Source: Natronomonas gomsonensis (lineage in GTDB: Archaea; Halobacteriota; Halobacteria; Halobacteriales; Haloarculaceae). From it: a stretch of 64,000 bases of DNA. A program made the translations under genes and the position numbers. The notes beneath the pieces are model-generated. The model was not told the origin of the DNA. It searched no databases and saw nothing but the letters and a program-made list of their open reading frames with translations. The stretch spans positions 248,001 through 312,000 of the forward strand of contig NZ_JACAWU010000001.1 of NCBI RefSeq assembly GCF_013391635.1. Reading direction: 5' to 3'. Below, piece after piece: positions 8,288 to 16,586 of this stretch. Each line of letters starts with the position of its first letter. Position 1 is the stretch's first letter.

Positions 8288-8827
8288 ATGGGACGACACG
8301 ATTCGACGCGACGGCGAGTGCTTCAGGTGACTGGAACGACGGTTGCCGCGGGCCTACTCGCCGGCTGTACCGGCGGTGGCAACGGCGACAGTGGAAATGG
8401 TAACGGTGACAGCGGAAACGGCAACGGCAACGGCGGAAACGGCAATAGCGACGATGGGAACGGTGGCGGCGACAGCGGCGGTGACACCGCCCAGTTCGAC
8501 GGTTGGTTCGATGGCGTGTCGAACTACGACGGCGTCACCGACGCGACAGGCGAGTCGGAGGTCACAGTCGAGGTTGGCGCCGGCTCCGACGGACTGCTGT
8601 TCAGTCCGCCCGCGATTCGAGTCGACGCCGGCACGACGGTCGTCTGGGAGTGGAGCGGCAACGGTGGCGCCCACAACGTCGTCGACGACGGTGGCGACTT
8701 CGAGAGCGACCTCTACAGCGAAGCCGGCGAGACCTTCGAGTACACCTTCGACAGCGCCAGAACGTCTAAGTACTACTGTAATCCCCACAAATCGATGGGG
8801 ATGAAAGGCGTCGTCGTCGTCGAGTAA
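8288..8827 (+). CDS. Halocyanin, blue-copper lipoprotein
   Basis: 179 aa. An N-terminal twin-arginine signal (STRRRVLQVTG) and the lipobox LAGC give a lipid-anchored extracytoplasmic protein. A Gly/Asn/Asp-rich linker (about residues 32-65) follows, then a plastocyanin-like domain with type-1 copper ligands His (GGAHNVV), Cys and His (YYCNPH) and Met (SMGMKG). It carries one electron at the outer membrane face. Being 223 bp upstream of nosZ with a matching operator, it is a likely electron donor to nitrous oxide reductase (inference). Confidence 0.92.
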   Translation: MGRHDSTRRRVLQVTGTTVAAGLLAGCTGGGNGDSGNGNGDSGNGNGNGGNGNSDDGNGGGDSGGDTAQFDGWFDGVSNYDGVTDATGESEVTVEVGAGSDGLLFSPPAIRVDAGTTVVWEWSGNGGAHNVVDDGGDFESDLYSEAGETFEYTFDSARTSKYYCNPHKSMGMKGVVVVE

Positions 8828-8938
8828 GCCGTCGAGTTCGAGCCCTTCCTTTCTCGCGTGCGTGCCGACGATAACCAGCCGCCGACAGCGGGTGCGCCGA
8901 ACGCTGCGACCCGAGGAAGGACCCGGCGGATGGGCGGC

Positions 8939-8950
8939 CGAACATGTTCG
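8939..8950. promoter_or_regulatory. Palindromic operator CGAACATGTTCG, copy 3
   Basis: A perfect palindrome upstream of nosZ. Its centre is about 45 bp before the TATA-like GTATATGC (8986-8992) and about 106 bp before the nosZ ATG. The spacing to the TATA box equals that of copy 2. Confidence 0.65.
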
Positions 8951-8985
8951 GACCCATCTCAGGCGTCGGGACCCTGCTCGGGACG

Positions 8986-8992
8986 GTATATG
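8986..8992 (+). promoter_or_regulatory. TATA-like box for nosZ
   Basis: GTATATG within the intergenic region. Transcription would start near 9015, leaving a 5' leader of about 35 nt before the nosZ ATG at 9051. Confidence 0.45.
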
Positions 8993-9050
8993 CGTCCCTC
9001 CAGTACTGCCGCATGTAGCACCGCCCGGCGACCAACGACACCAGAGGACA

Positions 9051-10952
9051 ATGACCGACACGACCCATACGGAGACGGACGACGCACAGGGCCGGGACGA
9101 GGAGATGCTGTTACCGCAGTTGGGCCTCGACCGGCGGGACTTCATGAAAGCCGGCGCCGCCGCCGGGACCCTCGGGGCCATGGCCGGTTGTACCGGCCTG
9201 CTCGACCGCGACGACGGGACCGGGGCCGGTGGCGCCAGCGGCAACGCCGACGCCCACGTCCCGCCCGGGGAACTCGACGAGTACTACGCCTTCCTCAGCG
9301 GCGGCCACTCAGGGGACATCCGCGTCCTCGGGTTGCCGTCGATGCGGGAGATAATGCGCATCCCGGTGTTCAACCACGAGAGCGCACGCGGCTACGGCTA
9401 CGACGACGAGAGCAGCGAGATGCTCGAGGAGGCGGGCGGCTACACGTGGGGGGACACCCATCACCCGCGTGTCAGCCAGACGGACAACGACTACGACGGC
9501 CGCTGGGCGTTCGTCAACGACAAGGCCAACGGCCGGATGGCCCGCATCAACCTGAAGTACTTCGAGACGGACGCCATCGTCGACATCCCGAACCAGCAGG
9601 GGACCCACGGCGCCTGTTGTGTCCTTCCGGACACGAAGTACGTCATCGGCGTCGGCGAGTTCCGCGTCCCGCTGGAGAACGACGGCCGCAGTCTCGACGC
9701 CCCCGACGAGTACGGCTCGGTGTTCGCCGCCATCAACCCCGAGACGATGAACGTCGAGTGGGAGGTGCTGGTCGACGGCAACATGGACAACGGCGACGGC
9801 GGCAAGGAGGGCAAGTGGTTCTTCACCACCGGCTACAACAGCGAGGGCGGGGTCACCGAATCCGAGATGACCCAGTCGGACCGCGACATGGTGAAGGCGT
9901 TCAACATCCCGGCCATCGAGGCCGCCGTCGAGGCCGGCGACTACGAGGAGATAAACGAGGTTCCGGTCGTCGACGGCCGACAGGACAGCCCGCTGAACAG
10001 CGGGAGCGACCCCGTCGTCAAGTACATCCCGACGCCGAAGAGTCCCCACGGCGTCAGCGTCACGCCGGACAACAACTACGCCATCGCCAGCGGGAAACTC
10101 GACCCGACGGCGACGGTCATCGACATCGCGGCGCTCGACGAGGTCGACGACCCCGAGGAGGCGGTCGTCGGCCGGCCACGACTCGGAATGGGGCCGCTGC
10201 ACACCGCCTACGACGGCCGCGGCCACGCCTACACGACGCTGTTCATCGACTCGCAAGTCGTCAAGTGGGACATCGAGGCCGCCGTCGAGGCCGACCTCGG
10301 CAGCGAGGACCCGGTCGTCGAGAAAATCGACGTCCACTACAACCCCGGTCACCTCATCGCCAGCGAGTCCTACACGGCCGACCCGGCGGGTGACTGGCTC
10401 ATCTCGCTGAACAAGCTCTCGAAGGACCGCTTCCTCCCGGTCGGGCCGATGCACCCCGAGAACGACCAGCTCATCTACATCGGCGACGACGAGGGTGGAA
10501 TGGAGTTGGTGAAGGACAAACCGTCCTACGCCGAACCCCACGACGCCTCCATCGTCCACCGGGACAAGATAGAGCCGGCGAAGACCTACGACCCCGAGGA
10601 CCTCGACTTAGAGCACACCGCCGCCGGCGAGGAGTCCGTCGAGCGGGTCGCCGACGACCGCGTCGAGGTGAAGATGTACTCGATGCGCAACGAGTTCGGC
10701 TTCCCGGACATCACCGTTCAGGAGGGCGACACCGTCGAGATGCAGGTGACGAACATCGAGACGACCAGCGACATCCTGCACTCGCTGGTCATCCCCGAAC
10801 ACGATGTCAACATCAAGATGGCGCCACAGGAGACGACGAAAGTGACCTTCGAGGCCGACGAGCCAGGGGTCTACTGGATGTACTGTGGGTTCTTCTGCAG
10901 TGCACTCCACCTGGAGATGCGCTCTCAGCTCCTCGTCGAACCGGAGGGATAA
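9051..10952 (+). CDS. nosZ: Nitrous oxide reductase
   Basis: 633 aa. It reduces N2O to N2 outside the cytoplasmic membrane. ATG 9051 gives a twin-arginine signal (LDRRDFMKAG, Arg28-Arg29) ending in a lipobox-like MAGC (Cys47). The CuZ region is seen in GDTHHPRVSQT (His137-His138) and the following YDGRWAFVNDKANGRMARI. The CuA domain is intact: His near 577 (DILHSLVIP), then YCGFFCSALHLEM with Cys612, Cys616, His620 and Met623. Classical enzymes have CTWFCHALHMEM here, so ligands are kept and spacers vary. It leads an operon with the following four genes. Confidence 0.97.
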   Translation: MTDTTHTETDDAQGRDEEMLLPQLGLDRRDFMKAGAAAGTLGAMAGCTGLLDRDDGTGAGGASGNADAHVPPGELDEYYAFLSGGHSGDIRVLGLPSMREIMRIPVFNHESARGYGYDDESSEMLEEAGGYTWGDTHHPRVSQTDNDYDGRWAFVNDKANGRMARINLKYFETDAIVDIPNQQGTHGACCVLPDTKYVIGVGEFRVPLENDGRSLDAPDEYGSVFAAINPETMNVEWEVLVDGNMDNGDGGKEGKWFFTTGYNSEGGVTESEMTQSDRDMVKAFNIPAIEAAVEAGDYEEINEVPVVDGRQDSPLNSGSDPVVKYIPTPKSPHGVSVTPDNNYAIASGKLDPTATVIDIAALDEVDDPEEAVVGRPRLGMGPLHTAYDGRGHAYTTLFIDSQVVKWDIEAAVEADLGSEDPVVEKIDVHYNPGHLIASESYTADPAGDWLISLNKLSKDRFLPVGPMHPENDQLIYIGDDEGGMELVKDKPSYAEPHDASIVHRDKIEPAKTYDPEDLDLEHTAAGEESVERVADDRVEVKMYSMRNEFGFPDITVQEGDTVEMQVTNIETTSDILHSLVIPEHDVNIKMAPQETTKVTFEADEPGVYWMYCGFFCSALHLEMRSQLLVEPEG

Positions 10953-10955
10953 CCC

Positions 10956-11681
10956 ATGAAGTCGTCGCTCGCGCGGTTCGCGGAACTCCGGCGTGGGTTG
11001 CCCCTGCTGGCGGCGGGGCTCCTGCTGCTCGCACTCGCGGTGCCGATGTGGCGCATCACGCTCACCGCGCCGCAGTACCCCGGTCAGGCGCTGGCCATCG
11101 AGCTGTACGCCTACCCGCGGCTGGGCGGCGACTACGTCGAAGTCCACAGCCTCAACAAGTACGTCGGGTTCTACTACCCCGACCCCGTCTACGTCGAGCC
11201 GAACTTCCCGGTCCACGAGAACTCCATCCGCGTTCCGGAGTGGATACTGGGGCCGGTAGCGTTCGTCGCCATCGCCGCGACCGGCGTGTTCGTCTCGCTG
11301 GCGCCGACCGTCCGCAAGCTCAAACGCGGGCTGACCGCCCAACTGGTCGGGACCGTCGTGACGTTCGCCGTCATGTTCGCGCTCATCCAGTACCGGCTGT
11401 ATCAGGCCGGCCACTCCCTCGACCCCGATGCCCCGCTGCGTGGCGTCGAAGGGTTCACTCCGCCCGTGCTGGGCGGCTACGAGGTGGCGAACATCAGCGG
11501 GTTCGCGTGGTTCGGCCCCGGCGGGTACCTGACGATGCTGGCGGTCGTCCTGCTGGGCGTCGCTTTCCTCGCCCGCGACAGCGAGGCGACGTTCGGCGAC
11601 GTGCCGGGGCTGGTCCGTGAACGAATCGGCGGCGTCCGTCGCCGCGAGAGCGGCGTTCGGAACGAACCGGGAGGTGACTGA
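10956..11681 (+). CDS. nos-cluster membrane protein of unknown function
   Basis: 241 aa, starting 4 nt after the nosZ stop. The first hydrophobic helix (residues 15-33) is followed by an aromatic-rich outer region (KYVGFYYPDPVYVEPNF), then three more helices around 92-112, 126-145 and 188-208, and a basic tail. It is not NosL (no lipoprotein signal) and not NosR (no FMN/Fe-S motifs). Its place between nosZ and nosD suggests a role in NosZ maturation or electron supply; this is inferred from position only. Confidence 0.7.
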   Translation: MKSSLARFAELRRGLPLLAAGLLLLALAVPMWRITLTAPQYPGQALAIELYAYPRLGGDYVEVHSLNKYVGFYYPDPVYVEPNFPVHENSIRVPEWILGPVAFVAIAATGVFVSLAPTVRKLKRGLTAQLVGTVVTFAVMFALIQYRLYQAGHSLDPDAPLRGVEGFTPPVLGGYEVANISGFAWFGPGGYLTMLAVVLLGVAFLARDSEATFGDVPGLVRERIGGVRRRESGVRNEPGGD

Positions 11682-11684
11682 GCC

Positions 11685-13058
11685 GTGACCCGCCTCGAAG
11701 CCGGTTTCGCCGTCGCAGTCGTGGCCGTCCTCCTCGTGTCGGTGACCGCGCCGTTCGTCGTGGCGGCGCCGGCCGACGAGGAACCCGACGCCTTCGACCT
11801 CGACGAGACCAACGCGCACGAACCGCCGTCGGTGCCCGAGGAATCGAGCGTGACCGTCGAGGACCGAACGTTCGCCGACGCCCAGCGAGCCATCGACGCT
11901 GCCGAACCCGGCGACACCGTCGTCCTCGAGGGCCGCTTCGAGGACCGCTTGAGGGTGAACACCAGCGACGTGACCGTCAGGGCCGGCGAGGCCGGCGCAG
12001 TCGTCGACGGCGGTGGCGAGGGGAACGTACTCGTCGTCGCGGCCGAGAACGTCACCGTCGAGGGGCTGTGGCTCCGGAACTCCGGCTACGACGCCGGCAG
12101 CGAACACGCCGGCGTCTTCGTCGAGGGAACGGCGAACGGAACCGAACTCCGGGAACTGTACCTCTCGCAGATTACCTTCGGCGTGTGGGTTGACGGCGCC
12201 GACGACGTGACCGTCACCGACAGCCGCATCGAGGGCCGCGAGGACGTCGAGCGCCGCACCGACCGCGGCAACGGCATCAACCTCTGGGAGACGAGGAACT
12301 CGACGATACGGAACACCGAAATCACGGACGTCCGCGACGGCATCTACTACTCGTGGGCCGAGGGCGTTGTCGCGACGAACAACACGATGTGGGACAGCCG
12401 CTACGGAGTCCACTACATGTACTCCAACGACAACCGACTGGAGGACAACCTCGCCGTCGACAACGACGTGGGCTACGCGCTGATGGTCAGCGACGGGTTG
12501 ACCCTCGTCAACAACACGGCGGCCCGCAACGACGGCACCAGCGGCCACGGCATCCTCCTGAAGGACATCGAGCGCTCCGAAATCAGGGGCAACGTCCTGC
12601 TGGAGAACGGCAACGGCCTGTACGTCTACAACGCACAGGACAACCGCATCGCCGGGAACCTCCTGTTGCGCAACGGCGTCGGCATCCACGTGACCGCCGA
12701 CAGCAACGGACAGGAGGTGGTCGGGAACAGTTTCATCAACAACGAAGACGCCGTCCTGACGACGACGCAGAACCTCATTGTCTGGAACGGCAGCGACCGC
12801 GGGAACTACTGGTCGGACGCCCGCGCCGTCGACCTCGATGGCGACGGGACGAGCGAGGTCCGCCACCGACCGGCGGGGCTGGTCGAAGCGCTCGTCGCCG
12901 AGCGGCCACAGGCGCGAATCTTCGTCGACAGCCCCGCCTTCGACGCGGTTCGACTCGCCGAGAGTTCGTTCCCCGTCGTCGACTCGCCGGGTATCGTGGA
13001 CAGACAGCCCTTGGCCGACACCCCACACGACTGGAGGAACTATGCGAATCACAGCTAA
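11685..13058 (+). CDS. nosD: NosD, copper-site maturation protein
   Basis: 457 aa with GTG start, 3 nt after the previous gene. An N-terminal signal segment (residues 1-24) is followed by a right-handed beta-helix of CASH/PbH1 repeats with many NxI/NxT turns (GNGINLWETRNSTIRN, NNTMWDSRYGVHYMYSN, NGNGLYVYNAQDNRIAGN). NosD is exported and works with the NosFY transporter to build the CuZ centre of NosZ. The last 17 nt overlap nosF, indicating translational coupling. Confidence 0.93.
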   Translation: MTRLEAGFAVAVVAVLLVSVTAPFVVAAPADEEPDAFDLDETNAHEPPSVPEESSVTVEDRTFADAQRAIDAAEPGDTVVLEGRFEDRLRVNTSDVTVRAGEAGAVVDGGGEGNVLVVAAENVTVEGLWLRNSGYDAGSEHAGVFVEGTANGTELRELYLSQITFGVWVDGADDVTVTDSRIEGREDVERRTDRGNGINLWETRNSTIRNTEITDVRDGIYYSWAEGVVATNNTMWDSRYGVHYMYSNDNRLEDNLAVDNDVGYALMVSDGLTLVNNTAARNDGTSGHGILLKDIERSEIRGNVLLENGNGLYVYNAQDNRIAGNLLLRNGVGIHVTADSNGQEVVGNSFINNEDAVLTTTQNLIVWNGSDRGNYWSDARAVDLDGDGTSEVRHRPAGLVEALVAERPQARIFVDSPAFDAVRLAESSFPVVDSPGIVDRQPLADTPHDWRNYANHS

Positions 13059-13956
13059 CGACGTCCGCAAGGAGTACGGCAGCGTGACGGCCCTCGACGG
13101 GCTGTCGATAGAGATACCCGACGGCAGCACCTTCGGCGTCCTCGGGACGAACGGCGCCGGCAAGACGACGCTGTTCAAACTGCTGGTCGGACTGGACCGA
13201 CCAGACGGCGGCCGATTGGCCGTCGGCGAGCAGTCGGTTGCCGACGCCGGCACCGAGATACGGCGGCGTGTCGGCTACCTGCCCGAGCGGGTCGGCTTCC
13301 CCGGCGCACTCACGGGCCGGGAGGTGCTGTCGTTTCACGCCCGGATGCGCAGCCTCCGGCGTGACGGCCGCATCGACGACGCCATCGAGACGGTCGGCCT
13401 CTCGCCGTCGGCCGCCGACCGGGCCGTCTCGGGATACTCCAACGGGATGCGTCGGCGGCTCGGACTCGCCGCCGCCATCCTCCCGGAGCCGCAGGTGCTC
13501 GTTCTCGACGAGCCGACGGCGGGGCTGGACCCCCGTGGCGTCGCCGAGTTCCACGGCATCATCGACCGCGTGCGGACGGAGACGGGCGCGACGGTCGTCC
13601 TCTCCTCGCACGTGCTCTCGGAAATCGAGCGGTTGTGTGACCGCGTGGCCGTCCTCGACGGCGGACAGGTCCTCGCCTCCGGAATGGTTTCGGAACTCGT
13701 CGACGCCGACGACGTAACCGTCCGGATACGACCGGAGAGCGCCGGAGATATCGGGGGACTCCTCGCGGCCGCCGAGACGTTCGGCACCGCCTCGGCGACG
13801 AACGGGACGGTCACCGTCCGGTGTCCGACCGGCGACGTGCCCTCGCTGTTCGCCGCGGTCGATTCGACCGTCGATATCGCCGACGTGACCGTCGAACGGG
13901 ACGGCCTCGAAGCGGCGTTCCACAGCGCACTCGAAACGGCGGAGGTGAGTCCATGA
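13042..13956 (+). CDS. nosF: NosF, ABC transporter ATPase
   Basis: 304 aa from ATG 13042, overlapping nosD by 17 nt. It is an ABC ATPase with Walker A GTNGAGKT at residues 35-42, a signature SGYSNGMRRRLGLAAA (the YSNGM form usual in ABC-2/Nos-type ATPases in place of LSGGQ), Walker B VLVLDEPTAGLDP and the H-loop SSHVLSE. The C-terminal 80 residues form the extra domain common in this family. It powers NosY, supplying a sulfur species or other factor needed for CuZ assembly. Confidence 0.94.
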   Translation: MRITANDVRKEYGSVTALDGLSIEIPDGSTFGVLGTNGAGKTTLFKLLVGLDRPDGGRLAVGEQSVADAGTEIRRRVGYLPERVGFPGALTGREVLSFHARMRSLRRDGRIDDAIETVGLSPSAADRAVSGYSNGMRRRLGLAAAILPEPQVLVLDEPTAGLDPRGVAEFHGIIDRVRTETGATVVLSSHVLSEIERLCDRVAVLDGGQVLASGMVSELVDADDVTVRIRPESAGDIGGLLAAAETFGTASATNGTVTVRCPTGDVPSLFAAVDSTVDIADVTVERDGLEAAFHSALETAEVSP

Positions 13957-14855
13957 CCGCAGAGAGCCCGGACGAACAACGCGAGGAGCCGACGCCCGAC
14001 GGCGGCTACGCGGCCGCCCACGAAGCGTCCGCGGCGCCCAGCGAGCGGCCGCAACTGCGGCAGATAGCCACCGTCGCGGTCACCGAGTACCGACTCGCGC
14101 TGCGGAGTCGGTGGGCGCTGGCGCTTTCGGCGCTGTTCGCGCTGTTCGGGACGATGCTTGCGACGTTCAGCGGGTCGGCGGTCGGCCCCGAGGGAATGGA
14201 ACGGGTCGTCGCCAGCCTCACCAGCCTCGCGGTGTATCTCGTGCCGCTTGCGGCGCTGGCGTTCGGTTACGACGCCGTCGTCGGTCGCGACGAGGAAGGC
14301 TGGCTCGAGGTCGTCTTCTCGCTGCCGGTGTCGCGGTGGCGGGTCGTCGCCGGGACGTACCTCGGGCGGGTCGCCGTCCTCGCCGGTGCGACGGTGCTTG
14401 GCTTCGGCGTCGTCGGCGTCCTGCTCGTTCGGGAGTTCGGCGTCGCCTACTGGGGGGCGTTCCTCGCCTTCCTCGCCGGCGCGGTCGCGGTCGGCGCGGC
14501 GTTCCTCGCGGTCGCCGTACTCGTCTCGACGCTCGCCCGCGAGAAGACCCACGCCCTCGGCGGCGTGTTGCTCGTGTGGGTGTGGTTCGTCCTCGTCCAC
14601 GACCTGCTGGCGCTGGGCGTCGTCGCGGCTTTCGAGTTGCCGGAGGCGGTGCTGAGTTTGTTCGTCCTCACCAACCCCGCGAGCGTCTTCCGCGTGCTCG
14701 TATTGAGCCAACTGGGAACGACCGCGGGAAGCGGGTTCGCGGCCGTTCTCTCGACGACGGGACTTTCGACGCCGGGACTCGTCGCCGTGCTCCTCGCGTG
14801 GTGTGTCCTCCCGGTTGCCGCGGCCGGCCTGTTGGTCTCCCGGCGGCGACTGTAG
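13953..14855 (+). CDS. nosY: NosY, ABC transporter permease
   Basis: 300 aa; its ATG overlaps the nosF stop by 4 nt (ATGA). The acidic N-terminal tail (about 45 residues) is followed by six TM helices and the cytoplasmic VFSLPVSRWRVVAGTYLGR coupling segment found in ABC-2-type permeases of the NosY family. It forms the membrane part of NosFY. It is the last gene of the nos operon; the next gene starts 118 bp later and is metabolically unrelated. Confidence 0.93.
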   Translation: MTAESPDEQREEPTPDGGYAAAHEASAAPSERPQLRQIATVAVTEYRLALRSRWALALSALFALFGTMLATFSGSAVGPEGMERVVASLTSLAVYLVPLAALAFGYDAVVGRDEEGWLEVVFSLPVSRWRVVAGTYLGRVAVLAGATVLGFGVVGVLLVREFGVAYWGAFLAFLAGAVAVGAAFLAVAVLVSTLAREKTHALGGVLLVWVWFVLVHDLLALGVVAAFELPEAVLSLFVLTNPASVFRVLVLSQLGTTAGSGFAAVLSTTGLSTPGLVAVLLAWCVLPVAAAGLLVSRRRL

Positions 14856-14973
14856 GGTATCCTGGCCGTTCCACGGCCTTCGAGTCCGCCGCCCGAACCG
14901 TCGAAGCGCTGACGTACCACCGGTACCTCTATCGGGTGACTGTGTCGCAGCACCGACGGTACCACACTACACG

Positions 14974-16224
14974 ATGACTCACAGCGACCCTGCGACGTAC
15001 GTTGCCGAGAACCGGTCGGAACTGGTGCGGACGACGCTCGACACCCTCGCCGTCGACACGTCGAACCCACCCGGCGACACGCGCGCCCTCCTCGAGGGAA
15101 TCGAAGCGGACCTCGACGGATTGGGCGTCGAGACCGAACGGTTCGCGGTCGACCCCGCGAAGCCGAACCTCCTCGTACGAGTTCCGGGTGACGGCGACCG
15201 GACGTTCTGTTTCAACGGCCACCTCGATACGGTGCCGTTCGACGCCGAGGCCTGGGAGTACGACCCCCTCGGCGAACGAGTCGACGACCGCATCTACGGC
15301 CGCGGCGCGACCGACATGAAGGGGCCGCTGGCCGCGATGCTGCTCGCACTGCGGGCGTTCGTCGAAGCCGACGAGAAGCCGCCGGTCGACCTCCTGTTCG
15401 CGTTCGTCAGCGACGAGGAGGTCGGCGGCGACGCGGGACTGCCGGCGCTGTTGGCGGCCGACCGTCTCGACGCCGACGCCTGCGTCATCGGCGAACCGAC
15501 CTGCTCGGGGGGCCGATACTCCGTCGTCGTCGCCGACCGTGGGAGCATCTGGTTGACGCTGGAGGCAACCGGCGAGGCCGCCCACGGGTCGCGGCCGGTT
15601 CTCGGCGACAACGCCATCGACCGCCTGTACGGTGCCGTAACGACGCTTCGAGAGCGGTTCGGGCGGCGCGAACTCGACATCGACGCCACGGTCGAACCGA
15701 TACTGGAGGAGTCCATCGAGTACTACGGGCCGACGATGGGCGCCGAGACGGCGCGTGACCTCTTTTCGTTCCCCTCGATTAATCTCGGGACCATCGAAGG
15801 CGGTGAGGCGATAAACAGCGTTCCGCAGTCCGCGACGGCGGAAATCGACGTCCGGCTGACGGCGGGGGTACAGACGCCCGATGTCCTCTCGGACATCCGG
15901 GAGTGTGCCGCGATGTGTGAGGGCGTCACCATCTCGGAGGTCTCCTGGAGCGTCGGGACCGCAGAGCCACCCGACAGCCCGCTCGTCGAGGCCGTTGCCT
16001 CGACGGCCGAAACGGTGACCGGCAAGCGGGTGTACCGCCGGAGTGCGACCGGTGGCGGCGACGCGAAGAAACTCCGAAACGCGGGCATTCCGGCCGTCGA
16101 GTTCGCGGCCGGAACCGACACGGTCCACGCCGTCGACGAGTACATCACGGTCGACGCGCTCGCGATCAACGCGGCCGTCTACGCGCGGCTCCCCGCCGTC
16201 TGGGCCGACACGGAGGGAACGTGA
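14974..16224 (+). CDS. M20 family metallopeptidase/deacylase
   Basis: 416 aa, related to ArgE/DapE/CPG2. Two-zinc site motifs are complete: NGHLDTVP (His, Asp), GRGATDMKG (bridging Asp), SDEEVGGD (catalytic Glu and ligand), GEPT, and C-terminal TDTVHAVDE (His ligand). The dimerisation domain (EATGEAAHGSRP) is present. Substrate is not readable: succinyl-diaminopimelate, acetylornithine and dipeptides are all possible. ATG 14974 has TATA-like sequence weakly placed upstream. No operon partner. Confidence 0.85.
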   Translation: MTHSDPATYVAENRSELVRTTLDTLAVDTSNPPGDTRALLEGIEADLDGLGVETERFAVDPAKPNLLVRVPGDGDRTFCFNGHLDTVPFDAEAWEYDPLGERVDDRIYGRGATDMKGPLAAMLLALRAFVEADEKPPVDLLFAFVSDEEVGGDAGLPALLAADRLDADACVIGEPTCSGGRYSVVVADRGSIWLTLEATGEAAHGSRPVLGDNAIDRLYGAVTTLRERFGRRELDIDATVEPILEESIEYYGPTMGAETARDLFSFPSINLGTIEGGEAINSVPQSATAEIDVRLTAGVQTPDVLSDIRECAAMCEGVTISEVSWSVGTAEPPDSPLVEAVASTAETVTGKRVYRRSATGGGDAKKLRNAGIPAVEFAAGTDTVHAVDEYITVDALAINAAVYARLPAVWADTEGT

Positions 16225-16276
16225 AAGCGCTGCCCGCGGGGGCACGTTTAATATCGTTGCATGCATACTATTGGGC

Positions 16277-16492
16277 ATGAAGCAAAATATCGGCGTACTC
16301 GACGGACGGGTTCGGCTCGCGGTTGGCGCACTGCTCGCGGCCGTCGGTATCGCGGCCGTCGCAAATGTTCTCGAACTCGGCTTGACGGCAGGCATCATCG
16401 CGCTCGTCGTGGGGGCAGTCCTCGTCGGGACGAGCCTGACCGGCCTCTGTCCGCTGTACCGCGCGCTGGGAATCAGCACCGCCGACGAGTAG
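16277..16492 (+). CDS. Small two-helix membrane protein, YgaP-like (DUF2892)
   Basis: 71 aa. The N-terminal NIGVLDGRVRLAVGALL motif, a first helix (13-32), a short turn and a second helix ending in GLCPLYRALGI are the hallmarks of the DUF2892/YgaP transmembrane domain. The conserved Cys in GLCPLY is present. The gene appears leaderless or nearly so, with a TATA-like GTTTAATATC about 30 bp upstream. The role of this family is not established. Confidence 0.88.
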   Translation: MKQNIGVLDGRVRLAVGALLAAVGIAAVANVLELGLTAGIIALVVGAVLVGTSLTGLCPLYRALGISTADE

Positions 16493-16586
16493 CGTCGGTT
16501 CGCGGTCGATTTTGTCGATCGGTTTTTGTCGGTTTGGTAACTCGTCGGACGTGAACACTAATGTGGAATGACGCCGATTTCGGCGT

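Noticed and set aside
10608-13253. 881-codon reverse frame opposite the nos operon
   Set aside because: Antisense shadow of nosZ, nosD and nosF; no domain or start context.
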